Positions 1 to 6,727 are shown, counted from the first letter of the stretch. The stretch: DNA of 13,265 nt from Candidatus Melainabacteria bacterium (GCA_014380105.1 JACMKL010000463.1:1-13265); one strand, 5' to 3'. Numbers and translations: made by a program. Notes: generated from the sequence alone by a model not told the origin.

Positions 1-1
1 A

Positions 2-2389
2 CCTGCTGACTCTGCCGCCACGCCTGCGCAAGGTGGTGAAGCTGCTCCAACTGAGAAATCTGCCGCGGAAAAAAACGCTGCCGAAAAATCTTCAACAGAT
101 GCTGAATCAGCATCTTCGGAAGTCGTATCATTCGATGGTCAAACTGGCTGGCGAATGGTCGGCAAAGACATTACCACTCTAGCTGGCACCAAGCTTGATG
201 AGAATACCGATAAGGTTTCGCGCCATCCAGGACTTCTCACTTATTGGCAAGAGCCAGATACAGCGCTGAGATTGCTTGGTAGCACTAATTACAAACAACA
301 GCGTGTTTATACACTCGAACTTTCTGGCAAAGGACGTCCGAACACGACGTTTTTTGTTGATCAAAAGAATTTTTTAGTTGTGGCACTTGCATATGATGTA
401 CCAGTGCTTGGCTCAGAGCCTGCCAAAATCACTGTCGAATTTTCTCAATACAGACCTACCGGCGGTACGCTTTTTCCATGTAAGCAAGTTGAATTGCGAG
501 ATGGAGCAAGAGTATCGGAACTTCTTATAACAAGTGCATCAATCGGTGCCCCAATCGAAGATTCCCTATTTGAGCGACCAAAGCAAGAAGGTAAATTTCG
601 ACTGGCGCGCACTGTCGAAGTTCCTTTCGAATATGCCGATAACGAAATTGTCGTGAAGTGCCGCCTGAATAAGGGAGAGGAAGTAGACTTTCTTTTTGAT
701 ACTGGTGCATCAGACACAATTATCGATCGCCGAGTGGCAGCCCAACACTTTTTAGCCAAGCAAGATAAATTTGATATCGCTGCTTTTAGCGGAATGGTTG
801 AAGCTAATAAGTCTGAGCTAAAACGCTTTGAGATTGGTTCACTGGTTTTGAACAATGTCCCAGTTCGAGTGCTTGATATGAATCAACAGTCGCGCCAGAT
901 GGGTCGTCCGATCGCGGGTATCATTGGCACCAATGTAATCAATCAATTTTTGATCACTATTGATTACAGCAAACCCACTCTTACTTTTGAGGACCTTGAT
1001 ACTGCCCAGCGTCCAGCCAAAGCGGTAAGCGTTCCATTTGTTTTCAGGCAGCTTCCTTATATCAAGGTATCGCTCAACGGTAAGGATGAACAACTATTGC
1101 TTGTTGACACTGGTGCAGCATTCAATCATTTACCAACTTCTGTCGCGGAGCGGCATATCAGTGGTGACCCAGCTAATGTGCGCCATGTCACTGAAGCTAC
1201 AGGTCTGGATGGCAGACAAATTCAGCTTGGTCGGGTAGTCGTCGATTCGGTCGGTCTGGGCACCATTTCAAAACGTTCTGTTTCTTTCACATACCCGATG
1301 GCTCGCGACCGAAAAGGCACTGCCGGCAAAGGTGGAAAGCCACTGCCGGAAGGCAAAGAGCGCGCCGGCTTTTTCCAGGATTCGAATTTCGGAATCCTCG
1401 GTAATCCATTTTGGGAAAACTTTATTGTCGTTATCGACTACCGTTTTCAAAGATTGCTATTGGTTCAAAACCCAGTTTATAAGCTGCGCAACGATATGGA
1501 TGCTTCCTTGAATGCAGGTGATGTCCGACTGGTTGCACACCGCGATTACCGTCAATCGGAGATGTTATATCAAAAGGCATTAATGCTCGCTGATAGTTCT
1601 CACGATGTGAGGATGCAGGCGCGTGTGCTTGGTCGACTTGGTAACTTGCGGCGCATCATGGCTAAAGATTTAAATCGTCCGGAGCATTCCAAAGCTGCAT
1701 ATCAGTATTTTGTAAGAGCGCAAGAATTAGCTAAGAAGAGCGGCGCCCGTGATGTTGAAGGTCGTGTCCTTGCTGATTGGAGCCTTCTTTACAGTGACAA
1801 CGGGCAGAAGGCATTTGCAAAGCAAGCAATCGATCGTGCCATGATTCTGGCTCCTCAAGATGCCAACGTGAATGTCGATTGTGCAGTCCATCTCTATCGC
1901 TCAAAACTTTATCCTGAGATGCAACGCTACGTTGAGAAGGCATTGTTCATTGAGCCGTCCAACTGGTCTGCACTCTGGTATCAGGTCAAACTGAGCGAGA
2001 ATTTTTCTGACGTACCGCGTGTGGTGGCAACTCTAAGGGAAATTTTGCGATTCTATCCCTGGTCTAAATTGGCACAAGAGAAATTAGTGGCAGCAAAAGC
2101 AGCTAGTGGTCTGCCGATAGTCACGCCTTCTTCAGGTAGTGTGGAAATGATTTCCCCATCCAATCAGCAGACGCCCTCCCAGCCGAAGCAAACACAGTGG
2201 CTTCCGAAAGTACCATCGGTCCAACCATCACCCAAGGGCAGGGGCGTTCCGACAATCAGTCCGTGGGGAAGACCTCACACTCACTCAAGTGTGCCAATGA
2301 TTACACCAATGAAGAAACCTTTGGGCGGCTCAGGTGTAACGTCAGTGCCGATGATTGTGCCGACGCAGTCGAAAGAAAAAATTCGCTAG
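2..2389 (+). CDS. Partial exported LolA-like / double retropepsin-like aspartyl protease / TPR protein
   Basis: The frame is open from base 2, so the true start and any signal peptide lie to the left. The first in-frame ATG, at 155, falls inside the protein and is not a credible start. In order, the protein shows an Ala/Glu/Lys/Pro-rich linker (to about base 125); a LolA-like beta domain (about 130-600, with DGQTGWR and SQYRPTGGTLFP); a first retropepsin-like unit with DTGAS at 698-712 and IAGIIGTN downstream; a second with DTGAA at 1106-1120 and FGILGNPFW downstream; TPR-like helices (about 1530-2090); and a Pro/Ser-rich tail with a repeated motif. Two DTG loops in one chain suggest a pepsin-like pseudo-dimer or two half-sites, so aspartic peptidase activity is plausible but unproven. 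The linker and LolA-like part suggest a periplasmic or envelope location. The stop overlaps that of the opposing phosphatase gene by four bases. Confidence 0.85.
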   Translation, partial: PADSAATPAQGGEAAPTEKSAAEKNAAEKSSTDAESASSEVVSFDGQTGWRMVGKDITTLAGTKLDENTDKVSRHPGLLTYWQEPDTALRLLGSTNYKQQRVYTLELSGKGRPNTTFFVDQKNFLVVALAYDVPVLGSEPAKITVEFSQYRPTGGTLFPCKQVELRDGARVSELLITSASIGAPIEDSLFERPKQEGKFRLARTVEVPFEYADNEIVVKCRLNKGEEVDFLFDTGASDTIIDRRVAAQHFLAKQDKFDIAAFSGMVEANKSELKRFEIGSLVLNNVPVRVLDMNQQSRQMGRPIAGIIGTNVINQFLITIDYSKPTLTFEDLDTAQRPAKAVSVPFVFRQLPYIKVSLNGKDEQLLLVDTGAAFNHLPTSVAERHISGDPANVRHVTEATGLDGRQIQLGRVVVDSVGLGTISKRSVSFTYPMARDRKGTAGKGGKPLPEGKERAGFFQDSNFGILGNPFWENFIVVIDYRFQRLLLVQNPVYKLRNDMDASLNAGDVRLVAHRDYRQSEMLYQKALMLADSSHDVRMQARVLGRLGNLRRIMAKDLNRPEHSKAAYQYFVRAQELAKKSGARDVEGRVLADWSLLYSDNGQKAFAKQAIDRAMILAPQDANVNVDCAVHLYRSKLYPEMQRYVEKALFIEPSNWSALWYQVKLSENFSDVPRVVATLREILRFYPWSKLAQEKLVAAKAASGLPIVTPSSGSVEMISPSNQQTPSQPKQTQWLPKVPSVQPSPKGRGVPTISPWGRPHTHSSVPMITPMKKPLGGSGVTSVPMIVPTQSKEKIR
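2100..2370 (+). repeat. Pro-rich C-terminal tail with five copies of a six-residue motif
   Basis: The tail of the aspartyl protease protein repeats a hexapeptide of the form (V/L)-(P/E)-x-(I/V)-x-P. The copies are LPIVTP (2111-2128), VEMISP (2141-2158), VPTISP (2246-2263), VPMITP (2291-2308) and VPMIVP (2345-2362). The last two are also close at DNA level (GTGCCaATGATT and GTGCCgATGATT). The rest of the tail is rich in Pro, Ser, Gln and Gly and probably disordered. A short linear binding motif or a cell-wall-spanning stretch are guesses. Confidence 0.6.
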
Positions 2390-3018
2390 TTGGCTTTGGT
2401 TGAGGAATTTTCATTAGCGGCTGTGCGAACTGCGCCGGACAAATTCGTGAACTTTGGCGTAAACCAGTACTTGCGCATCTCCTGATAAGCTTTGTCGTAG
2501 TCATATCCATCGCGTTTGACGCGCCAAATGCCAATCATGCAGCCGGTGCGGTCTGACCCATGAGCACAGTGCATAAAGACCGCATCTTTTGAAGGAGAGT
2601 CGCTTCCGCCAGATTTCTCTTTAGCCTTGTCAATCTCGGCCATCATTTTTTTGACTTGTTTATCTGTTGGCGCTTTTGAATTCATAGGCATATGAATGTA
2701 TTTAAGCCCCAATTCTTTTGACAATTCTTTTTCGTCAAAATCCATTTCGCCTGGATTGCGCAAGTCCAGCACGGTCGTAACTCCCATTTCTTTTGCTTTT
2801 CGCAAACCTTCCCTGGTCGGTTCGCCTCCTCTATATAAGAATGGATGAACCTGGTGGAAGTTAGGTAGGTCTTCTTTAGGCTTTAGTGCCTTCTCTGCAC
2901 GAGTTTTGGCTGGGGAGGGTGTTTCGACTGCCTGGGCCCCTATACTGAAGGTCGAGAGGGAGCAGGAAGTGGCAGCAATTATTGCGGCAATGTTAAACGT
3001 TGTTAATAATCGGCTCAC
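2386..3018 (-). CDS. Exported dual-specificity / tyrosine phosphatase-like protein
   Basis: This is a 210-residue protein with an N-terminal signal-like stretch (hydrophobic residues 9-29, likely cut after GAQA at residue 30). The phosphatase domain covers about residues 53-190. NFHQVHPFLYRGGEPT and VTTVLDLRNPGE resemble the start of Siw14-like and other atypical dual-specificity phosphatases. The P-loop HCAHGSDRTG (150-159) supplies Cys151 and Arg157 of the CX5R signature. Expected chemistry is cysteine-dependent phosphate monoester hydrolysis; the substrate (phosphoprotein, inositol phosphate or other) cannot be told from sequence. The start is GTG, with AGGAG at 3027-3031 (minus strand) eight bases upstream. 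The gene is divergent from the ECF sigma operon, 71 bases away, so shared stress control is possible. Its stop shares CTAG with the opposing gene. Confidence 0.85.
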   Translation of the reverse strand: MSRLLTTFNIAAIIAATSCSLSTFSIGAQAVETPSPAKTRAEKALKPKEDLPNFHQVHPFLYRGGEPTREGLRKAKEMGVTTVLDLRNPGEMDFDEKELSKELGLKYIHMPMNSKAPTDKQVKKMMAEIDKAKEKSGGSDSPSKDAVFMHCAHGSDRTGCMIGIWRVKRDGYDYDKAYQEMRKYWFTPKFTNLSGAVRTAANENSSTKAN

Positions 3019-3022
3019 TTAT

Positions 3023-3048
3023 TGAACTCCTAGAGGACAAATTACGTA
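3023..3048 (+). promoter_or_regulatory. Candidate ECF-type promoter (autoregulatory)
   Basis: TGAAC at 3023-3027 is followed after 17 bases by CGTA at 3045-3048. This resembles the AAC / CGT core of many ECF promoters, such as Bacillus SigW (TGAAAC-N16-CGTA). It would place the start of transcription near 3055, about 35 bases before the sigma gene. The -35 element overlaps the Shine-Dalgarno site of the divergent phosphatase gene. The spacer is one base longer than the SigW consensus, and one occurrence by chance is possible. Confidence 0.4.
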
Positions 3049-3089
3049 TTCAATAATAGCGGACCAAATGTCTGGCTTGGAGAAAAACA

Positions 3090-3719
3090 GTGGACCACAC
3101 TGACGAGTCCATAGTTGAACAATTTAGGCAAACAAAAGATGCGACTCAGTTCAAATCTTTAGTTCGCCGATACCAAAATCGCATCTACAATGCGGCATTT
3201 CGTATCTTGGGCAGCAAAGATGAGGCGGAAGAAGTGACACAAGATACATTCTTACGAGTGCATCAAGGGCTTGATCGATTCAGAGAGCAAGCATCCTTTT
3301 CCTCATGGATCTTCAGGATTACACACAACCTTTGTGTGGATCTAGTCAGAGCAAAGCAAAGAAAGGCTGGACTAAAAGTCGTTTCGTTTGATCCTCAGTC
3401 TACACAAAGTGAAGACGAACTCTACGATTCGGCAAATTCGGTCAGTCAGATCGCTGACCCGATGCTTTCTCCTGCTCAACTTGTTGATGAAGTTGAACAA
3501 CAAGAGGTGATTCAAAAGTATCTGATGGAGTTGCCTGAGAATCAACGTACTGCAATCGTTTTGCATGATATTGAAGGCTTTCAATACCAAGAAATTGCCG
3601 AAATATTGGGCACCAGCGTAGGTACAGTGCGATCGAGAATTTACTACGGACGAATGAAGCTCAGAGAATTACTGACGCCGTATTTCGCCAGTCAAGGAGT
3701 GCAAACCGCATCAAGGTGA
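3090..3719 (+). CDS. ECF-family RNA polymerase sigma factor (RpoE/SigW-like)
   Basis: This is a 209-residue group 4 sigma factor. Region 2 covers about residues 20-90, with the DEAEEVTQDTFLRVHQGLDRF and FSSWIFRITHNLCVD blocks that bind core polymerase and the -10 element. A variable acidic linker follows (95-138). Region 4 covers about 140-195, with the helix-turn-helix in QEIAEILGTSVGTVRSRIYYG. The start is GTG with GGAG (3079-3082) seven bases upstream. The next gene is a zinc-finger anti-sigma factor 5 bases downstream (or overlapping, if its GTG is used), the usual arrangement for a sigma held inactive at the membrane. The promoter candidate upstream fits self-activation. The inducing signal is not visible, but the Spy-like third gene suggests envelope or metal stress. 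Confidence 0.95.
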   Translation: MDHTDESIVEQFRQTKDATQFKSLVRRYQNRIYNAAFRILGSKDEAEEVTQDTFLRVHQGLDRFREQASFSSWIFRITHNLCVDLVRAKQRKAGLKVVSFDPQSTQSEDELYDSANSVSQIADPMLSPAQLVDEVEQQEVIQKYLMELPENQRTAIVLHDIEGFQYQEIAEILGTSVGTVRSRIYYGRMKLRELLTPYFASQGVQTASR

Positions 3720-3724
3720 TCTTT

Positions 3725-4465
3725 ATGTCAACAAAAAATTCTTCATGCGAATATTTTTTGCCTTTGCTCGATGCATTAGTCGACAAAGAGCTAGAAGCCT
3801 CAGAACAACTTGAGGTTGAAGCACACCTGGGCGGCTGTGAAGATTGCAGCGCCGTCATCAAAGAAATTGAGCTATTGAAATCCTCTCTAGCAAACATGCC
3901 GAAGCTCACTCTGGGTCGCGATCTTGCTGATGACCTGGATAAACTATTGCAAGGTTCGGCGAGTTCTGGAGTTGTCCCAAAAGACAATGTGGTGCCTCTA
4001 CGTAAGCGCAACAATCTCACTGTCGCATTCGCCGCAGCTGCGGCAGTCGCAGTCATATTTATCGCTGGACGCGCCATAACGACTGCACCTTCGGTGCAAG
4101 TTGCAGATTCTACTTTGCCGAAAGCTCCGCCAGTAGTGGTTGTCCCACAAAGTAAGGTAGCGACAAAATATGTTCCAATTCAAGCTTCAAAAACGTCAGC
4201 CGCTGCTCACTCTCCGGTCGTAGCGCAACATAATGTCGTCCCGGTTACCTCACCGGTTAAAGGTGTCCCGCATCTGAAGGTTGCGCCTCAGCAAAACAAC
4301 AATTTGGTGGCAACAGAATCGAGTGGCATCGTTAAGGCATCTGAAAATCGTATCAACAAGTCTTCGTCCAATGAAGTAATTGCACTTTATGATGATGACG
4401 ATTTCGCCGGCACCGACGTAGGAATGACGACTGATGAGGATGGTTTGTATGCGCTTCAACTCTAA
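3725..4465 (+). CDS. Membrane-anchored zinc-finger anti-sigma factor
   Basis: Counting from ATG 3725, the protein has 246 residues. The N-terminal zf-HC2/ZAS-type domain holds the H-X3-C-X2-C signature HLGGCEDC (His34, Cys38, Cys41), which should bind the adjacent ECF sigma in the cytoplasm. One membrane segment follows at about 98-117 (Ala/Val/Ile-rich after the basic PLRKRNN). The rest, about 130 residues, is a low-complexity Val/Pro/Ser/Lys-rich periplasmic tail ending in an acidic patch (YDDDDFAGTD). I chose ATG 3725 because AAGG at 3713-3716 sits eight bases before it. The GTG at 3716, which overlaps the sigma stop, has its nearest AAGGAG 16 bases away. The tail matches no sensor domain I know. 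The last 17 bases overlap the next gene. Confidence 0.85.
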   Translation: MSTKNSSCEYFLPLLDALVDKELEASEQLEVEAHLGGCEDCSAVIKEIELLKSSLANMPKLTLGRDLADDLDKLLQGSASSGVVPKDNVVPLRKRNNLTVAFAAAAAVAVIFIAGRAITTAPSVQVADSTLPKAPPVVVVPQSKVATKYVPIQASKTSAAAHSPVVAQHNVVPVTSPVKGVPHLKVAPQQNNNLVATESSGIVKASENRINKSSSNEVIALYDDDDFAGTDVGMTTDEDGLYALQL

Positions 4466-5150
4466 TCACAGCAAGTCTTTGTTGGCTTTCGTTGCAGCAT
4501 CTTTTCTGCTTGTGCCTACTGCTTCATACGGGCAGGACACTAAAGTTGGAATTCAAACTGATACCGCAAGCAGTGTCTCAGCGGATGATGCCGAGAATGA
4601 ATTTCAACGTCAAAAGCGCATTCGAAAGGCGTACTTGCGACGCCAGATGCGAGAAAATGGTGGCGGTGTCGCCGACGGCGATGGAGCACCCGGAATGCGT
4701 CGAATGGGAATGCGTCAGGGCATGGGAATGGGAAAGCAATTCATGAACGGCGGGCCTCTAAATCTTGCACCACTAAATTTGTCTGAAGCGCAGAAAACAA
4801 AGATTCAACAATTGAGAAATCAAACATCGACCAAGGCGCGTGAAGTGAGGAAAAAACTATTTTTAACGCGTCAGGAAATGAAAGATTTGATGTTCGATCC
4901 GAATGCCAGCGATGAGACTATACGCTCAAAGCGCAAAGACGTGCGCAAAATTCAAGACCAATCAGATGAAGTGATGATCGAGGATTTCCTCTCAATTCGA
5001 GCTGTTCTTACGCCTGAACAAAAGAAGAGACTACCTGAAATAAAACCAGTGGGTCCGCGCGGTTCACTCGCAGGACGTGACGCAATGCCACCACCACCTG
5101 GTGGTCCACACTCACCACCGGGGGATTTCGCATCTCCAGGTGGCAATTAG
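4449..5150 (+). CDS. Spy/CpxP-like periplasmic protein with Met-rich segment
   Basis: This is a 233-residue exported protein. Residues 1-29 form a Sec signal peptide (hydrophobic LLAFVAASFLLVPTA, cut near SYG-QD). A basic helix follows (52-69), then a Gly/Met-rich segment (82-102) with seven Met. A helical core (109-197) carries two LTXXQ-type motifs, LNLSEAQKTKI and LTPEQKKRL, which mark the Spy/CpxP/heavy-metal-resistance superfamily. The end is Pro/Gly-rich. Family members are periplasmic chaperones or metal-stress sensors. I chose ATG 4449 over 4434 and 4440 because GAGGA (4436-4440) lies eight bases upstream and the signal peptide then starts correctly. The start lies inside the anti-sigma gene, so the two are probably translationally coupled. 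It is the likely effector of the sigma operon. Confidence 0.8.
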   Translation: MRFNSNHSKSLLAFVAASFLLVPTASYGQDTKVGIQTDTASSVSADDAENEFQRQKRIRKAYLRRQMRENGGGVADGDGAPGMRRMGMRQGMGMGKQFMNGGPLNLAPLNLSEAQKTKIQQLRNQTSTKAREVRKKLFLTRQEMKDLMFDPNASDETIRSKRKDVRKIQDQSDEVMIEDFLSIRAVLTPEQKKRLPEIKPVGPRGSLAGRDAMPPPPGGPHSPPGDFASPGGN

Positions 5151-5151
5151 A

Positions 5152-6402
5152 TTATTCGGCAGTTTTCTTTTTCTTCTTGCTTGTAGCGGCCCAGTCGATT
5201 AAGAAGTCGCCTTCTCCAGCATCATCGACAGCGGTATCACGAGCCAGTTCTTTGGGCTTTTCTTTAGCTACTTCTTTTGCGGCTTCTTTGGCTGCATCAG
5301 CTTTTGCTTTAGCTTTTGTGATTTTGGCTGATGTTTGTAAAAGCGGTAGATTATTGAATTGTGGCGGTTGCTGATACATCGGCATTCCGAATGCAGGCAT
5401 GATTGGAGGAGGCGGAGGCACTAAGCCATTTCTTGAGCGCTTTGCCACAATCGGTGCTGGTTGTTCAAATCTTGGTGCTGGTTTTTCGACGTGCTTAGGT
5501 GGAGTGACCTTCACGACAACTTCAGGTTTTTCTTCAGGCTCTTTTTTCTCTTCAGCGACTTCAGCTGGTGGCGTCTTCTTTGGTTGAACGACAGCTACAG
5601 TCGGTTTTGGTGCAGGTGGTTCTTTCCTCTTCACCGGCGGAGGAGTTATTTTTTTCGCCACGACAACAGGAGGCTGAATAGGTGTAGGTGGTTTTGCTTT
5701 TGGTGGCGCTACAACAGGAGTTGGTCGTTTTGCTTCCACAGCTTTTTCAATTTTAGGTGCAGGTTCTTCCTTCTTTTGCTTTGGCTGCGGCAGAGGCTGC
5801 GGTGCTTGGGCTCTGCTAATTGCTGTTGCTAATTGTGTGGAAGTTGAAGGTGGAGCGATACGTTTGTCTAGTCCACCGGCGATTTGACTTAAGACATATG
5901 ATTCTTGGGTCGCTAGTGCGACAAAGCCTTTTTCTTGTAACCACTGAACCAGGGCTCTGCGAGCGGCAATAGAACTTTTGTTTTTGCGCAAACAGGTCTG
6001 TATTTGGACTAGAGCCTGATCTGATTTAGATCGAATACGATAAATTTCAGCAAGCTTGATGCGCGCCATCTCTGAATTCGGATTACGCTTCAGTGCCTCA
6101 TTCAGGCATGATTCGGCAGTATTTTCTTTACCCGCATCGAAAGCCAAACTGCCCATTTCAAAATAAATATCGGCAACTACAGTCGAGTCGTCACCATATT
6201 CTTGAATTGCTCGTTTTGCGGCTCTCTGATATGTCTCCAGAGCCGTTTCGGTTTGTCCCTCGATATAGCACTGAAATGCAGAAATTCGAAGATTGTAAGG
6301 GTCGTCGCCAATGATTAGCCGTTTATCGGCGCGAGCTTCTGAGCCTACAGTGAAGGCTAGGCTAAAGAGAACAAACCAGAGCGATATTTTCAATCTTGTC
6401 AA
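5152..6402 (-). CDS. Exported TPR protein with long Pro/Lys-rich linker
   Basis: This is a 416-residue protein of unknown function. Residues 1-25 form a signal peptide (ISLWFVLFSLAFTVG, cut after EARA). Residues 38-150 form three or so TPR-like helix pairs (AFQCYIEGQTETALETYQRA, YFEMGSLAFDAGKENTAESCL, RIKLAEIYRIRSKSDQALVQI). Residues 181-345 are a Pro/Lys/Val-rich linker with PPPPP and PKP-type runs, probably extended. Residues 360-388 form an Ala/Lys/Glu helix, followed by an acidic GEGDFLIDWAA patch and a KKKKK end. The start appears to be TTG at 6402 with only a weak GAG upstream. No ATG precedes residue 83, and an in-frame stop lies at 6436-6438. The stop is one base from that of the Spy-like gene. 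The design suggests an envelope scaffold, with the linker possibly crossing peptidoglycan. Confidence 0.75.
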   Translation of the reverse strand: MTRLKISLWFVLFSLAFTVGSEARADKRLIIGDDPYNLRISAFQCYIEGQTETALETYQRAAKRAIQEYGDDSTVVADIYFEMGSLAFDAGKENTAESCLNEALKRNPNSEMARIKLAEIYRIRSKSDQALVQIQTCLRKNKSSIAARRALVQWLQEKGFVALATQESYVLSQIAGGLDKRIAPPSTSTQLATAISRAQAPQPLPQPKQKKEEPAPKIEKAVEAKRPTPVVAPPKAKPPTPIQPPVVVAKKITPPPVKRKEPPAPKPTVAVVQPKKTPPAEVAEEKKEPEEKPEVVVKVTPPKHVEKPAPRFEQPAPIVAKRSRNGLVPPPPPIMPAFGMPMYQQPPQFNNLPLLQTSAKITKAKAKADAAKEAAKEVAKEKPKELARDTAVDDAGEGDFLIDWAATSKKKKKTAE

Positions 6403-6475
6403 AAAATACGTCTCAAAAGGCTGAAGTGCCCGAATTTATGTATTTGACCAATAACTTGAACGAGGATGCAAATAA

Positions 6476-6634
6476 ATGGCAGTTATGCGGAATAAGTCTT
6501 CATCCGTGAGACTTTCCGCTAAACATACAGGCGCTATGCGCTCATTACATTGTAAGACTAATTTGCGCTCATCAAACAGTGAAAAGCCTAGTTTTTTCAA
6601 ATTTCTTGTTAATGGAATGGGGCGGTATATCTAA
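6476..6634 (+). CDS. Possible small basic protein (52 aa), uncertain
   Basis: An ATG at 6476 opens 52 codons ending at TAA 6632-6634. GAGGA at 6462-6466 lies nine bases upstream as a possible Shine-Dalgarno site. The product would be strongly basic (many Arg, Lys and Ser, few acidic residues), with no signal peptide and no family I recognise. A second in-frame ATG lies at 6485. It fills most of the gap upstream of the PxpA-family promoter. No clear promoter precedes it, and the length is within what chance allows. Confidence 0.25.
   Translation: MAVMRNKSSSVRLSAKHTGAMRSLHCKTNLRSSNSEKPSFFKFLVNGMGRYI
6531..6572. repeat. Direct repeat TGCGCTCAT flanking palindrome TTACATTGTAA
   Basis: TGCGCTCAT occurs at 6537-6545 and again at 6564-6572, 27 bases apart. 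Between them is the perfect 11-base palindrome TTACATTGTAA (6545-6555), and GCGC-TAT-GCGC (6531-6541) overlaps the left copy. This could be an operator cluster between divergent genes, or chance. Confidence 0.3.
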
Positions 6635-6660
6635 CAAACACCTGATTATATGGTTTTGCC

Positions 6661-6669
6661 TGGTAAAAT
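6661..6669 (+). promoter_or_regulatory. Extended -10 promoter for the PxpA-family gene
   Basis: TGGTAAAAT matches the extended -10 form TGnTATAAT with one change. The upstream -35 (CCTGAT at 17 bases) is poor, as is common with extended -10 promoters. Transcription would begin near 6676, leaving a leader of about 64 bases that contains the 6711-6727 hairpin. Confidence 0.45.
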
Positions 6670-6710
6670 GCTCCTTCTCAGGTTCTAATGCTGAGGACAT
6701 TGTGTCGGTC

Positions 6711-6727
6711 TGCCGAATCGTTCGGCA
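6711..6727 (+). promoter_or_regulatory. Perfect hairpin/palindrome just upstream of Shine-Dalgarno site
   Basis: TGCCGAA and TTCGGCA form a perfect 7-bp stem around the triloop TCG. The right arm ends three bases before AGGAG (6731-6735), the ribosome binding site of the PxpA-family gene. It could be an RNA stem that sets access to the ribosome site, or a 17-base operator for a dimeric repressor acting downstream of the promoter. Confidence 0.5.

Noticed and set aside
445..855. 136-codon minus-strand frame opposite the aspartyl protease gene
   Set aside because: It is antisense to conserved domains and has no start signal or family resemblance.
3661..4077. 138-codon minus-strand frame opposite the sigma/anti-sigma junction
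   Set aside because: It is antisense to two well-supported genes, with Ser/Ala/Arg-rich composition expected of a shadow frame.
5094..5143. Inverted repeat CCACCTGG / CCAGGTGG at the end of the Spy-like gene, with T-rich sequence downstream
   Set aside because: The 34-base loop is too large and the repeat is explained by Pro/Gly codons, so it is not a convincing terminator.
5461..5832. 123-codon plus-strand frame opposite the Pro/Lys linker
   Set aside because: Its Trp/Phe/Arg-rich low complexity is the mirror of Pro/Lys codons on the other strand.
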